Origin: Acrocarpospora catenulata
GTDB lineage: Bacteria; Actinomycetota; Actinomycetes; Streptosporangiales; Streptosporangiaceae
Reading direction: 5' to 3'
NCBI RefSeq assembly: GCF_018476525.1
Contig: NZ_JAHCST010000049.1
Span: 1 to 64,000 of the forward strand
DNA: 64,000 nt
Within the stretch, counting starts at the first letter, position 1, and each line of letters opens with the position of its first letter. The position numbers and the translations under genes are program-made. The notes under the pieces were generated by a model that was not told the DNA's origin, did no database searches, and worked only from the letters and a program-made list of their open reading frames with translations. Below are positions 1 through 9,300 of the stretch, piece after piece.

Positions 1-2
1 GC

Positions 3-1577
3 GGCCCCGACCGGAGCCGGCGGCTCGCCGAGGCGGCGTACTTCGGGGCGGTGATCGCCGGGGACCTGCGCGACGTGCCGCGCCTGCTCGCCGACGCCCG
101 GCAGGGGGCGACCGGCCTCGCCCAGCCGCTGGTCTCGGCCGTCGCGGCCGCCCACCACCTGCTGCTCAGCGGCGAGGGCGACGTGGACACCGCGCACCGG
201 CTGCTGGTCGGGGCCGTCGAGATGCAGCCCACGCCCTACGACAGCGGGAACGACACGCTCGTCGAGGCGTTCTACACCCTTGGCTGGGTCTGCTACTTCG
301 GCGGGCGGGCCCAGCTGTGGGCGCCGTTCCACGCGGCGTTCGCCCGGCTGACCGGGCCCGTACCGGAGTTGCTCGCGCTGCTCGTCGGCACCTTCGACGA
401 CCCGGCCCGTACAGCAGGCGCCCTGCTGGACCGGATCGACACGGCCATCGCCGACCTGGACGAGCAGGCCGACCCGGTCTGGAGCGTCCGGGTCGGACTC
501 GCCGGGATGTTCGTCGACCGCCTGACCTCCTGCCGGGCGGCCCTGTGGCGCATCCTGAGCGACAAGGGCGGCGGCCCCGCGGTGACGCTTTCCCTGCACG
601 CCCGGTCCTTGATCGGGCTCGATCAGTTGATGACCGGCGAGTGGGACGAGCTGCGCGCCCTCGCCGAGGAACACGTCACGCTCTGCCGGGCGCACAACTA
701 CCGGCTGCTGGAATGCCTGGGCCTGTACCTGCTGGCGATGCTGGCCGCCGCCCACGGCGACCACGACGCCACGAAGGCGCTGACCGACCGGATGACGGTG
801 TGGGCGACGCCGCGCAGGGCCGGTCTGGTCCTGCGCATCGCGGCCCAGGCGCTGATGCTCGACGCTCTCGGCCGTGGCGACTTCGAGGACGCCCACCGGC
901 ACGGCAGGACGATCACACCTGCCCATGAGCTGGCCGAGCACGTGCCGCACGCGCTCTGGGTGATCATGGACGTGGTGGAGGCGGCGGTGCGCAGCGGCCG
1001 CCTGGCCGAGGCCGCCGCGCACGTCGCGGCGGCACGCGCCTGCGGGGTGGCCGCGCTGTCGCCGCGGCTGGCCATGACCGTGGACGCCGCGGCCGCCCTG
1101 GTGGCCTCCGACGACGACGCGGCCGGCCTGTTCGAGCGGGCGCTCGCCGTGACCGGCGGCGACCGCTGGCCGTTCGACCGCGCGCGGATCGCCCTCGCGT
1201 ACGGTGAACGGCTGCGACGCACCAAGGCCACCACCGAGGCCCGCCGTCACCTGACCGCCGCTCTGGACACCTTCCATCGGCTGGGGGCCCGGCCGTGGGC
1301 CGCGCGGGCCGCCGGCGAGCTGCGCGCGACCGGGCAGACCATCGGCCACCTCGCCCTGTCCGGCCCAGCCTCCCTCACCCCGCAGCAGCGCGAGATCGCC
1401 GAACTCGCCGCCGCGGGCCTGACCAACAAGCAGATCGGCGAACGACTCTTCCTGTCGCCCCGGACCGTCGGCACCCACCTCTACCAGCTCTTCCCGAAGT
1501 TGGGCGTCACCTCGCGCGCCGCCCTGCGCGACGCGCTGGCCGACCTCGACCGCGAGGCCCCGCCGGAGAGCGGGTGA
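3..1577 (+). CDS. LuxR-type transcriptional regulator, 3' part only
   Basis: The reading frame is already open at the left edge, so the start lies outside the window. What remains is about 525 residues of Ala/Leu-rich helical repeats, as in the TPR-like middle part of large MalT/LAL-type regulators. It ends in a LuxR-type helix-turn-helix (LTPQQREIAELAAAGLTNKQ, then IGERLFLSPRTVGTHLYQLF) near the C-terminus. These regulators usually carry an N-terminal AAA ATPase domain, which would be upstream of this window. The target is unknown. The next gene on the same strand starts 90 bases downstream and could be a target. The family call is firm from the C-terminal HTH; the ATPase part is inference. 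Confidence 0.85.
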   Translation, partial: GPDRSRRLAEAAYFGAVIAGDLRDVPRLLADARQGATGLAQPLVSAVAAAHHLLLSGEGDVDTAHRLLVGAVEMQPTPYDSGNDTLVEAFYTLGWVCYFGGRAQLWAPFHAAFARLTGPVPELLALLVGTFDDPARTAGALLDRIDTAIADLDEQADPVWSVRVGLAGMFVDRLTSCRAALWRILSDKGGGPAVTLSLHARSLIGLDQLMTGEWDELRALAEEHVTLCRAHNYRLLECLGLYLLAMLAAAHGDHDATKALTDRMTVWATPRRAGLVLRIAAQALMLDALGRGDFEDAHRHGRTITPAHELAEHVPHALWVIMDVVEAAVRSGRLAEAAAHVAAARACGVAALSPRLAMTVDAAAALVASDDDAAGLFERALAVTGGDRWPFDRARIALAYGERLRRTKATTEARRHLTAALDTFHRLGARPWAARAAGELRATGQTIGHLALSGPASLTPQQREIAELAAAGLTNKQIGERLFLSPRTVGTHLYQLFPKLGVTSRAALRDALADLDREAPPESG

Positions 1578-1667
1578 CGGCGCCAGTCATTTGACGCAAT
1601 CGACCGCGCCCCCCTGCTGCCTACCGTTCTTCACGTCTGGACCAACCAGTACGCGAGGAGTGAGCAC

Positions 1668-2358
1668 ATGAGTTCCACCGCGACCAACGTCGTGCTCGTG
1701 CACGGCGGCTTCGTCGACGGGTCGGGCTGGCAGCCCGTCTACGACCTGCTCAGGCGGGACGGCTACCGGGTGAGCGTCGTCCAGAACCCCACCCTGTCGC
1801 TGGAAGGGGACGCCGAGGCGACCCGCCTGATCCTGGACCGCCAGGACGGTCCGACGGTGCTCGTCGGCCACTCGTACGGCGGTGCGGTGATCAGCGAGGC
1901 CAGGCAACCACCCGAAGGTGTCGGCGCTGGTCTTCATCGCCGCGTTCGCCCCCGACAAGGGCGAGTCCGTGAACACCCTCATCGCCGACCCGCCGCCGGG
2001 CGCGCCCGTGCCGCCGATCCTGCCTCCCGTCAACGGTTTCCTCTTCCTCGACCGCGACAAGTTCCCCGCCTCCTTCGCGGGCGACCTTCCGCTCGCGCAG
2101 GCCGAGTTCATCGCCGACTCCCAGGTCCCGTGGGGCGTCGGCGCGCTCAGCGGCGCGGTCACCGAACCCGCCTGGCGCACCAAGCCCAGCTGGTACCTGG
2201 TCGCCACCGACGACCGCATGATCCCGCCACCGGCCCAGCGAGCGATGTCCGAACGCGCGGGCGCCACCGTGGTCGAGGCCGCCGGCAGCCACGCCGTCTA
2301 CGTCTCCCAGCCGCAAGCCGTCGCCGATCTGATCAAGCAGGCGGCCACCGGCGGCTGA
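1668..2358 (+). pseudogene. Alpha/beta hydrolase interrupted by a one-base insertion
   Basis: The first 78 codons, from ATG 1668 behind the ribosome site GAGGAGTGAG, encode a typical hydrolase start: VLVHGGFVDGSGW and the nucleophile elbow GHSYGG. Homology then continues in another frame (SALVFIAAFAPDKGE ... DRMIPPPAQRAMSERAG ... GSHAVYVSQP) up to the stop at 2358. Removing the A at 1902 gives EAGNHPKVSALVFIAAFAP, the normal family sequence, so a single extra base near 1902 explains the break. Both halves keep their catalytic residues (Ser in GHSYG, the Asp in TDDRM, His in GSHA). The gene is therefore either a recent pseudogene or carries a sequencing error. Function would be esterase/hydrolase of unknown substrate. 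Confidence 0.8.
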
Positions 2359-2362
2359 GATA

Positions 2363-2398
2363 TGGCCCGCGCTCCGGGATGTCCTGTCGCGCGGGCCA
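2363..2398. terminator. Hairpin between convergent genes
   Basis: A 9-bp perfect stem (TGGCCCGCG / CGCGGGCCA) with an 18-base loop lies between the ends of the hydrolase and the TetR gene. It could terminate both directions. There is no T-run. Confidence 0.5.
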
Positions 2399-2400
2399 GA

Positions 2401-3015
2401 TCACGATTGCCGGGTGGTGATCCTGGTGATCGCGTCCTTGGTGATACCGCGGTCCAGGGGTTCGGGGTCGAGGCTGCGGTGAATCCAGAGCCCTTCGATG
2501 AGGGCGTCGACCTGGCGTGCGGTGTCGGGGTCGAAGTGGCGTTCGAGCTCGACGCGGCTGCGGCGCATCCACTCGCGGGTGATCGCGCGGAAGCGTGGTT
2601 CGCGGGCGGCCAGGGTGTAGAGCTCGAAGGCGAGGACGCCGTCGCGGGCCGTCTGCGGCCCGGTGAGGTCCTGGTGGATGAGGCCGACGATCGCTTCTTT
2701 GGCCTCGTCGATCGTGGTGGCCGCGCTGAGCCGCTTCTCGAACTGCGTGATGATCGTCTCGGCGAACCGGGTGAACGCCTCGAACAGCAGCTCGTCCATG
2801 CCGTTGAAGTGGTAGGTCATCGAGCCCAGCGGTACGCCGGCGCGTGCGGCGATCTTCCGATGCGATGTGCCCGCCACCCCGGCCTCGGCGATCAGCTCCA
2901 AGGTCACGTCGATCAGCCAGGCTTCGCCGATCGGGTTCGGTTCGACGGGCCCGCACGTGGCCTCCTGTTGACTAGATGGATTTGATGACCCGCGCCGGGT
3001 TGCCGACCGCGACAC
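2401..3015 (-). CDS. TetR-family repressor, N-terminus probably frameshifted
   Basis: The body is a clear TetR protein: N-terminal HTH ([21 protein letters not shown]) followed by a helical ligand domain ending RITTRQS. The uninterrupted frame opens at ATG 3015, inside the upstream acetyltransferase remnant, and its first 20 residues look non-coding. A better start is GTG 2956, directly after an AGGAGG ribosome site, giving [13 protein letters not shown]. That start is in another frame and joins the TetR frame if one G near 2917 is removed, yielding [19 protein letters not shown], a textbook TetR first helix. So a +1 insertion is likely. Target unknown; the neighbouring hydrolase is a candidate. 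Confidence 0.75.
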   Translation of the reverse strand: MSRSATRRGSSNPSSQQEATCGPVEPNPIGEAWLIDVTLELIAEAGVAGTSHRKIAARAGVPLGSMTYHFNGMDELLFEAFTRFAETIITQFEKRLSAATTIDEAKEAIVGLIHQDLTGPQTARDGVLAFELYTLAAREPRFRAITREWMRRSRVELERHFDPDTARQVDALIEGLWIHRSLDPEPLDRGITKDAITRITTRQS

Positions 3016-3331
3016 AGTTCGCGGGGATGTCCTTGGTGACGACGGCCCCTGCTCCGATCACCGAGTTCTCGCCGATGGTGACTCCGGGAAGGACGATGAC
3101 GCCGCCGCCGAGCCAGACGTTGTCGCCGATCGTGATCGGTTTGGCCGCCTCCAGCTTGTCGCGGCGCGACTGCGGCACGAACGCGGTCTCGTCGAGGTCG
3201 CCGAACAGCTCGCGCGCGATCTCCTGCGCGGCGAACCCGTCCTCACCGTACGCCGTCAGGAACTGGGCCGACAGGCGCGCGGCACGCTGCTGCAGCTCGA
3301 AGATCGCGGATGGAAGTGTACGATCGTACAC
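2972..3331 (-). pseudogene. Sugar O-acetyltransferase remnant with internal deletion
   Basis: Reading on the minus strand from GTG 3331 gives 119 residues. The first about 50 match the N-terminal MAC domain of maltose/galactoside acetyltransferases ([20 protein letters not shown] ... [14 protein letters not shown]). The last about 60 match their C-terminal hexapeptide repeats ([20 protein letters not shown] ... [11 protein letters not shown]). The roughly 55 residues between them, which normally hold the first hexapeptide coils and the catalytic His, are absent: TAFVPQ joins straight to [11 protein letters not shown]. Homology also seems to start a few residues before the GTG (SGAEVYDR), so the true start was probably lost when the upstream gene came to lie there. 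Expected to be inactive. Confidence 0.75.
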
Positions 3332-3333
3332 TT
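3314..3333. promoter_or_regulatory. Perfect 20-bp palindrome
   Basis: The half-site is AAGTGTACGA followed by its exact reverse complement. It sits between the metallopeptidase-like gene and the acetyltransferase remnant, upstream of the TetR gene, and has the size of a TetR operator. Caution: it lies inside sequence that still encodes VYDRTL of the acetyltransferase, so part of the symmetry may be coincidence. Confidence 0.4.
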
Positions 3334-3348
3334 CTGCTCCGCTGGGGA

Positions 3349-5214
3349 TCAGAACGCGTTCGGGACGAACGTGTCCGGGTCCGGGAAGTCCGCTTCCAGC
3401 CAGCAGCACATGCGCCAGTTGTACTCGTACAGGCGCTCGCGGTCGGCAAGGAACAAGGCGTAGGTCTCGGCGAAGAACTCGTCCACGGCCGTCCGGCCAT
3501 AGGCGGTGAAAGGAACGAATCTCACCTTCTCCGCATATTGTTTGAAGTAATAGAGGCGGCGGCCGTCCGTGGCCGTGGCATCGGAGATCTCGCTCTGCCT
3601 CGTCTGTTCGGTGGTGATCTGGACCGCCAGCCGCTCCCCCTCGGGCAGGACCGGGTCCAGCAGCGCGGCCGAATCGAGCAGCGCTTTCTTGGCCGTCTCC
3701 GCCACCGTCCTCTTGGCCTGGTACTCCCGCAGGGCTGCGTTGACCCGCTCGGGGTCGCAGGAGTAGTAGGCGGTACACAACGCGTCCGCCGCCGCGAACT
3801 GCTCCGCCACCGCCAGCGTGTACGGATTGGACAACCGATTCCACTCCACCAGAATCGGGCGATCGTCCGTCGCCACCTGCTTGACGATCCGAGCGACGAA
3901 CTGATCGCGGGTCTCCTGATAGGACCTGACCAGGGAGTTGCGGCTGACGAAATACCACGCTCTGGGACAGCTGATCACCACATGGCCCGCCTCGTGCAGC
4001 AGCGTGAAGTCCGCACCGCCTCCGGCATCGCCGGGCGACCCGGTGGCCCGCCCGTTGCGCTCGTCGAAGGTCACGTTGTAGTAGTGCACATGCGGCGGCG
4101 GCCTCAACTGGTCCCCGGCGTCGACGTCGTGCCTGTTGATATGCGTGAACCCGGCCCTGGTGACCCCGGCGTCCAGCTCCGCCGTCACCCCGTCGCGGAC
4201 CAGCACGACCCCGCGCAGCGCCTCCGCGCCGGAGGGCGGCAGCCGCTCGAAGGCCGCGGCGACCAGGCCGAGCTCGTCCGCCGACCACCGCGCCGTCCGC
4301 CGGTCCTCCACGCCACCGAGGGCGAACCTCCTGATGAGCGCGTTCCTGCGCGCGTCCACACCGTTCTGGTCGCCCACGTAGCCCGGAACCGCCCAGCCTG
4401 TCGCCTCACCCAGCCGTTCCGGGCGGATCTGCCGGGGCTGGTCCCCGTCCACGGCCGCGAAGACCAGTTCGTACCGCACCCGCCCGCCTTGCGCCCGAAT
4501 GGTCAGCGGCCAGATGAACCGGCCCGGAATCTCTTTCGGCCCTCCGGTGGCCACGGCCTGGAAAACGGCCTCGGCGACCGCCTGCCGCTCCGCGCCGGGA
4601 ACGTTGCCGAAGTCCACCTGGAGGGGGACGGCCTTCAGGTCCTCGGGCTCGATCTGCCCGGTCGGCTGGTAGGTCAGCAGGTTCTGCCTCAGCTCCAGCT
4701 GCGGTCCGTTCTCCCCCAGGAGCAGCAGATGCACCGCCGCGCGCCGCAGCCGGCGCACCTTCACATCGCTGATCGCGCACAGCCGCCGGTCCGCCCCAAC
4801 GGTCACCCCGGCCCGCCGGATCCCCTGGAGAATCCGCTCCCGGAAGGGGATCATGGCCTCGCTCACCGGGGCCGGCGCCTTCTTCAGCCGCGTCACCACC
4901 GCGGTCAGATACTCGACATACGCCTCCACCCACGCGGGACCGAGCGACTGAACATCGTCCCGGTCCAGGGCCACCCCCGCCAGCGCGGCCGAGGTCACGG
5001 GAGATGCCTCGATCCAGACCGCGAGGCACTTGAAGTAACTGCCCGCAGCCGCGTCGGCAGCCAAGGCCTCCTTCACCTTGGCCAGGTGTTTCCGCAGTTC
5101 AGCCACATGCGCCAGGCGCTGCGCGCTGGTCCGCAGACTTCCGTCGCGTACGGCGCGAACCGCCGCCAGGATCGGCTCCAGCACCTGCTGCTCCGCGGAA
5201 ACCGCTGAATGCAT
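3349..5214 (-). CDS. Putative zinc metallopeptidase-like protein, 621 aa
   Basis: Start ATG 5214 is preceded by GGAAGG at suitable spacing; the frame is open further upstream but without support. The product has no signal peptide or membrane segment. It contains HEAGH at residues 407-411 ([11 protein letters not shown]) and, about 170 residues later, FFAETYALF (E583), so HExxH plus a distal glutamate as in gluzincin-type zinc peptidases. The first 350 residues are not recognised. A zinc peptidase or peptidase-like toxin role is inference. The gene stands alone, divergent from an NCS1 permease and followed by gene remnants. No partner or immunity gene was seen. Confidence 0.6.
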   Translation of the reverse strand: MHSAVSAEQQVLEPILAAVRAVRDGSLRTSAQRLAHVAELRKHLAKVKEALAADAAAGSYFKCLAVWIEASPVTSAALAGVALDRDDVQSLGPAWVEAYVEYLTAVVTRLKKAPAPVSEAMIPFRERILQGIRRAGVTVGADRRLCAISDVKVRRLRRAAVHLLLLGENGPQLELRQNLLTYQPTGQIEPEDLKAVPLQVDFGNVPGAERQAVAEAVFQAVATGGPKEIPGRFIWPLTIRAQGGRVRYELVFAAVDGDQPRQIRPERLGEATGWAVPGYVGDQNGVDARRNALIRRFALGGVEDRRTARWSADELGLVAAAFERLPPSGAEALRGVVLVRDGVTAELDAGVTRAGFTHINRHDVDAGDQLRPPPHVHYYNVTFDERNGRATGSPGDAGGGADFTLLHEAGHVVISCPRAWYFVSRNSLVRSYQETRDQFVARIVKQVATDDRPILVEWNRLSNPYTLAVAEQFAAADALCTAYYSCDPERVNAALREYQAKRTVAETAKKALLDSAALLDPVLPEGERLAVQITTEQTRQSEISDATATDGRRLYYFKQYAEKVRFVPFTAYGRTAVDEFFAETYALFLADRERLYEYNWRMCCWLEADFPDPDTFVPNAF

Positions 5215-5294
5215 GGAACGTTCCCTTCCTCGGGGACAGCCCTGACCGTAACGCGGCCCCCCGGACGCGTAAAGCCCGCGATCACGATCGATAC

Positions 5295-5398
5295 TCAGCC
5301 TCCTCAAAGGAGGACAAAGTATTCGGCACCCACACTCTTGAAAACAGGTCTCCGGGCTGTTAGCCATGTGGGCGGGTGCAAATTGCTGAGGAGGCTGA
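5295..5398. repeat. Inverted repeat in the divergent promoter region
   Basis: TCAGCCTCCTCA (5295-5306) and its exact reverse complement TGAGGAGGCTGA (5387-5398) flank 80 bases between the divergent metallopeptidase-like and permease genes. The right arm contains the likely ribosome site of the permease, so the pairing could hide it. This may also be chance similarity of two ribosome-site-like sequences. Confidence 0.35.
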
Positions 5399-5404
5399 CC
5401 CGAA

Positions 5405-6895
5405 ATGGACGTTCGCCCCGAGGGTCTCGATCCGTTGACTGGCGTTGGTCAGGGTCACAACGAGCTCAGCCAGCCGCTGTCCTTCGAGCGTCACGGAATC
5501 GACCGCATCCCGGAGGAAAAGCGGAATAGCACACCGTGGACGTGGTTCATTATCTGCGCCGGGAGCAGCTTCACGCTCGGCAGCGTCGTCTACGGATGGC
5601 TGCCGATCGCGTTCGGGTTGGGATTCTGGGCGTCGATCACCTCGATGACGGCGGGCATATTTGTCGGCCTCATTCCGATCGCGCCGCTCATCGTCATCGG
5701 CTCGCGGACCGCCACCAACAACTCCACCTCCAGCGGTGCCCACTTCGGGGTGCGCGGCCGGCTCATAGGCTCCGGGATCGGCCTGGCCCTGGTGCTGCTG
5801 GGGATGGTGATCACGATCTGGTCCAGCGGTCAGGTTCTCGTCGCCGGTGCGAGCAGGCTGTTCGACACCCCGACGGGCAACGGCGCTCTCGCGCTGGCCT
5901 ATCTCGCCCTCACTGCCCTGTCCGCACTGATCGGCGTGTATGGGTATCACCTGCTGGTGCGCACGACCCTGGTGCTCACGGTCTTTGGAACGATCACCGT
6001 GCTGCTGATGCCGCTGGCGGTTGCCGGGGATCTTAACGTGGGCTACCAAGGCGGGAACTACATTCTCGGGAGCTTCACCGCCACCTGGCTGCTGTCGGCG
6101 CTCTCCGTCGGCGTCGGTGGGGTGATGACGGCGGCTACCGTGGTGGGCGACTGGTCCCGCTACGTCTCATCCCGCAGGTACCCTCCGCGCCGGTTCCTGC
6201 CGATCGCACTGCTGGCAGTGGTCGTCAGCTACGTGATTCCGATGGGGATCGGCACGTTGGTCACGACGGCGTTCGCGCACCCGGACGCGCCGTTCCCGCA
6301 GAGCCTGATCACTGCGGTCCCCGGGTGGTACGCGGTCCTCCTGCTTCCCATGGCACTTCTCGGCGGGCTGGGCTGGAGCGCGGGCATGGTCTACAGCGCG
6401 GGACTTGACCTGAGCGCCATCGCCACGAGGCTGACCCGGGCCGGCTCCACCACGATCATGAGCGTCGTGGGCCTGGTGATCGTCCTGGGCGGCTCGCTGC
6501 TCTGGAACGCCAGCGACGCGCTGAGCGCGATTTCATTGATCCTGCTCGCCGTGAGCGCGCCGTGGGCGGCGATCATCGGTGTCGGCTACCTTCGCCACCG
6601 CGGCCAGTACCTCCAGGACGACCTGCAGGTGTTCAACCGGCGGGAGCGGGGCGGCAGGTACTGGTACACCGGCGGCTGGAACCTGGCCGCGGTTGCCGCG
6701 TGGGTGTCCGGGTGCACCTTCGGTCTGCTGGCTGTGCAGACCACGCTCTATGTCGGGCCGCTCGCCAACATCGCCGGTGGCGTCGACGTGAGCTTCGCGG
6801 GATCGTTCGTCATCGCCGGCGTCCTGTACCCGATCCTGGAGGCCCTGCTGGCGCGGGTCTCGCGTCCGGTCGTAACTGCCCCTGAAGGCAGCTGA
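5405..6895 (+). CDS. NCS1-family permease (cytosine/purine/hydantoin type)
   Basis: The 496-residue product has a polar N-terminus (HGIDRIPEEKRNSTPWTWF) and about twelve hydrophobic segments. It carries NCS1 hallmarks such as GSRTATNNSTSSGAHFGVRG and the GDWSRYVSS loop after the fifth to sixth helix. Family members import nucleobases, hydantoins, allantoin or related N-heterocycles with sodium or protons. Start ATG 5405 follows GAGGAGG. The P450 gene begins 75 bases downstream on the same strand, so the pair may take up and oxidise one compound. The substrate cannot be named from the sequence. Confidence 0.88.
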   Translation: MDVRPEGLDPLTGVGQGHNELSQPLSFERHGIDRIPEEKRNSTPWTWFIICAGSSFTLGSVVYGWLPIAFGLGFWASITSMTAGIFVGLIPIAPLIVIGSRTATNNSTSSGAHFGVRGRLIGSGIGLALVLLGMVITIWSSGQVLVAGASRLFDTPTGNGALALAYLALTALSALIGVYGYHLLVRTTLVLTVFGTITVLLMPLAVAGDLNVGYQGGNYILGSFTATWLLSALSVGVGGVMTAATVVGDWSRYVSSRRYPPRRFLPIALLAVVVSYVIPMGIGTLVTTAFAHPDAPFPQSLITAVPGWYAVLLLPMALLGGLGWSAGMVYSAGLDLSAIATRLTRAGSTTIMSVVGLVIVLGGSLLWNASDALSAISLILLAVSAPWAAIIGVGYLRHRGQYLQDDLQVFNRRERGGRYWYTGGWNLAAVAAWVSGCTFGLLAVQTTLYVGPLANIAGGVDVSFAGSFVIAGVLYPILEALLARVSRPVVTAPEGS

Positions 6896-6970
6896 GGAAG
6901 CCGGCGTCAGGGAGACGCCACGGTGGCGGTGCCGCTGCCGGGCTACCAATGTGAACTGAGGGAGGGGAAC

Positions 6971-8203
6971 ATGACCGCGTCTACGCTCCTGCTCCCGGGC
7001 GTCAGCCTGGGCGAGATGCAGCCGACAGCCGGGGCGGTCTGGCTCCCGCCGTCGCAGTGGCCGCGCGACGCCGACTATCTCTTCCGGCCCAGACCCGTCG
7101 ACACCACCGCCGCGCCGACGGTCGTCAGCAGGTACGAGGACGTGCTTGCGGTAGTGCTGGATTCTGACGGAGCCTGGCGCCGGGAAATACCGCTCGATGT
7201 CGTCCCCCGCGAGGAGCGCCACTGCATCCTCGACGCGTCCTGGCTGATGGACGGCGAGACGCACCGGGCACTGCGTCGCTCGCTGCGGGGCATCAACCGC
7301 GGCTCGACCGTTGAGGCGCGCGAATTCACCCGCACGCTCATGCGGCAGCTCCTGCGCCTGCTCATGGACGAGGAGCCACCGTGGAACCTGTCCCGGGCCA
7401 TCTACGAAGCCTCGCTGCGGGTCATCGTCGAGCACACCCTGCAGGCCCCGCCGCTGCTGGAGCACGTGGCCCGGCTGCGCGAGCTCCAGCGGTTGCGCGT
7501 TCCGCCTCCCAGGCCAGACGGCTCGGGCAGCGGCTTGGACTACTTCGGCTCGGTCCGGCAGCCGGAGTTCGAGGACATCATGGAGTGCGTACCCGCGAGC
7601 TACCACAAGTTGCCAGACGGCCTGGCCCGTCATCTGGTGAGCCTGCACCGTTCCGGGAACATGACCAGCAGCCAGCTCATCAGCCAGCTCGGGATGCTCG
7701 TCCTCAGCCACGAATCGCAGACGGCCACCGCGGCGAGCCTGATCGCCATGCTGCTGGAACACGACTTGTACGGCTACGCCGTCAAGGCGGCAGGACAGCC
7801 GGAACTCGTGCGCAGAATGGTGGCCGAGGGCGGCAGACGCGGGCTCTCGTTCCCTATCAACCTCATCACCCCCAGGGCCGACGTAACCCTGGGCGGGCGC
7901 GAGCTCCCGGCCGGGGAGCCGGTGCTGATCTCCTACGCTGCCGCGAACATGGACCCGGAACGCTTCGGCCTGGCCCCCTCCGGTTTCGACCCGCGCCCGC
8001 AGCGGCCACCGCATCTGGCCTTCGGCGAGGGTGTGCACCGCTGTCAGGGCGAGGTGGGCGCAGAGCAGTTCGTAGCGGACGTGCTGCTGGCCACGTTGGA
8101 AACACTGCCCTCGCAGGTCCGTCTGGACCACGGTGGGGAGGTGCTTCGTGAGGTCACCGGCATGTCGTGGGATGTTGTCTGCCTGCCGGTGAGCCCCGCG
8201 TAG
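6971..8203 (+). CDS. Cytochrome P450
   Basis: Start ATG 6971 has the ribosome site GGGAGGGG; 410 residues, normal for a soluble bacterial P450. The haem-binding loop FGEGVHRCQG places the cysteine ligand at C358. The K-helix ExxR is E278-R281. The I-helix reads LVLSHESQT (244-251) in place of the usual AGxET, so the acidic residue and neighbouring Thr are shifted and alcohol/acid pairing may be unusual. Monooxygenation of an unknown substrate is expected, with electrons from a ferredoxin encoded elsewhere. It follows the NCS1 permease closely and is likely cotranscribed. Confidence 0.88.
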   Translation: MTASTLLLPGVSLGEMQPTAGAVWLPPSQWPRDADYLFRPRPVDTTAAPTVVSRYEDVLAVVLDSDGAWRREIPLDVVPREERHCILDASWLMDGETHRALRRSLRGINRGSTVEAREFTRTLMRQLLRLLMDEEPPWNLSRAIYEASLRVIVEHTLQAPPLLEHVARLRELQRLRVPPPRPDGSGSGLDYFGSVRQPEFEDIMECVPASYHKLPDGLARHLVSLHRSGNMTSSQLISQLGMLVLSHESQTATAASLIAMLLEHDLYGYAVKAAGQPELVRRMVAEGGRRGLSFPINLITPRADVTLGGRELPAGEPVLISYAAANMDPERFGLAPSGFDPRPQRPPHLAFGEGVHRCQGEVGAEQFVADVLLATLETLPSQVRLDHGGEVLREVTGMSWDVVCLPVSPA

Positions 8204-8364
8204 GCTCCAGGGACATCCTCACTGATCAGCCTCAACACGCCCCCAAGCCGCCCGGGTGGGGCCACTCCAAAGTCGTTATAACCACCCGTGAGTGTTAAGG
8301 GGGGATTCACGCCGATCTTGTCTGGGCTGGAACGCACGGGCTGCCATCAGATGGTCGAGGCACC

Positions 8365-9300
8365 TCAGCTCACCTCGAAGGTGGTGCCGACGCCCATGCC
8401 GGTGATCCATTCCGGCACCGGCTCGTAACCGGTCCACACCAGCGGCCGGCCCAGCGCGGCCAGCGCGATCAGCCAGGTCCTGATCTCGTGCCCGCCGGTG
8501 CCCGCGCGCTCCTCCAGGCCCTTGTCGCCGAGGTCGGTCACCGGCCCGAGATCGCCGGTGCGCAGCTGGTCGAGGAACCAGGTGTCCCACCCGGCGTTGA
8601 CCGGAGCGTCCGGGTTGCCGGCCATGGCCAGCACCCGCGGCTCGCGGGCGGCGGCGAAGGCCCGGGTGTCCTGCCGCCCGCGGATCACCGCCTCGCGCCG
8701 GTCGGCGGCGATGCGCGGGTCGCGCGGGTCGTTGGACGGCAGCCAGTGCGACAGCCCGCCGCTGGCCACCAGCAGCACCCGTCCCGCGTACGCCGAGCCC
8801 CGGATCGCCGCGCCGAGCGAGCGGCCCAGCTGGACGCAGCGCGGCATGCTCGGCAGGGGAGGCGCGGCGGTGTTCACGACCAGCGGGACCAGGGGCAGTT
8901 CGGCGTCTCCCCGGATCATGTCGTAGCTCTGCACGATGCCGTGGTCGACGGTCAGCGCGTACGACAGGGTCAGGTCGAAGCCGTCGTCGGCGAGGGCGTC
9001 GCGGACCGACCAGGCCAGTGCCGAGGCGACCGGCAGCGGGCCCGCCTTGCTCCCGAAGTCGCCGAAGCCCTCGGCCTGTTCGACGCCGAGGATGAAGGGG
9101 GGCATGGCGTCGTAGAAGTTGGCGTGGAAGTGGTCGGGGCCGATGACCACGAGCGCGTCGGGCGCGAGCGCGGCCACGGCCTCGGCGACGCGCCGGGTGT
9201 CGGCCATGAACCGCCATCCTGGCTGCTCAGGGCCGGACGGCGGCAGCAGGGTCGCGAACGGGGAGTGCGACATCCCCACCATGCCGATGATCTCGCTCAT
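8365..9300 (-). CDS. Class III extradiol ring-cleavage dioxygenase (LigB/MhpB-like)
   Basis: 311 residues with the LigB-superfamily metal-binding pattern: MSHSPF (H12), GPDHFHANFYD (H57, H59) and a long conserved core (YALTVDHGIVQSYD, ASGGLSHWLP). Such enzymes use Fe(II) to cleave catechols next to a hydroxyl group, for example 2,3-dihydroxyphenylpropionate. The start ATG 9300 overlaps the stop of the upstream hydrolase by ATGA, so the two are translationally coupled. With the meta-cleavage hydrolase, cupin and SDR upstream it forms a ring-cleavage operon. Exact substrate unknown. Confidence 0.85.
   Translation of the reverse strand: MSEIIGMVGMSHSPFATLLPPSGPEQPGWRFMADTRRVAEAVAALAPDALVVIGPDHFHANFYDAMPPFILGVEQAEGFGDFGSKAGPLPVASALAWSVRDALADDGFDLTLSYALTVDHGIVQSYDMIRGDAELPLVPLVVNTAAPPLPSMPRCVQLGRSLGAAIRGSAYAGRVLLVASGGLSHWLPSNDPRDPRIAADRREAVIRGRQDTRAFAAAREPRVLAMAGNPDAPVNAGWDTWFLDQLRTGDLGPVTDLGDKGLEERAGTGGHEIRTWLIALAALGRPLVWTGYEPVPEWITGMGVGTTFEVS

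Noticed and set aside
6533-8131. Open frame of 532 codons opposite the permease and P450 genes
   Set aside because: Covers the antisense of the P450 and the permease end, without ribosome site or recognisable motif.
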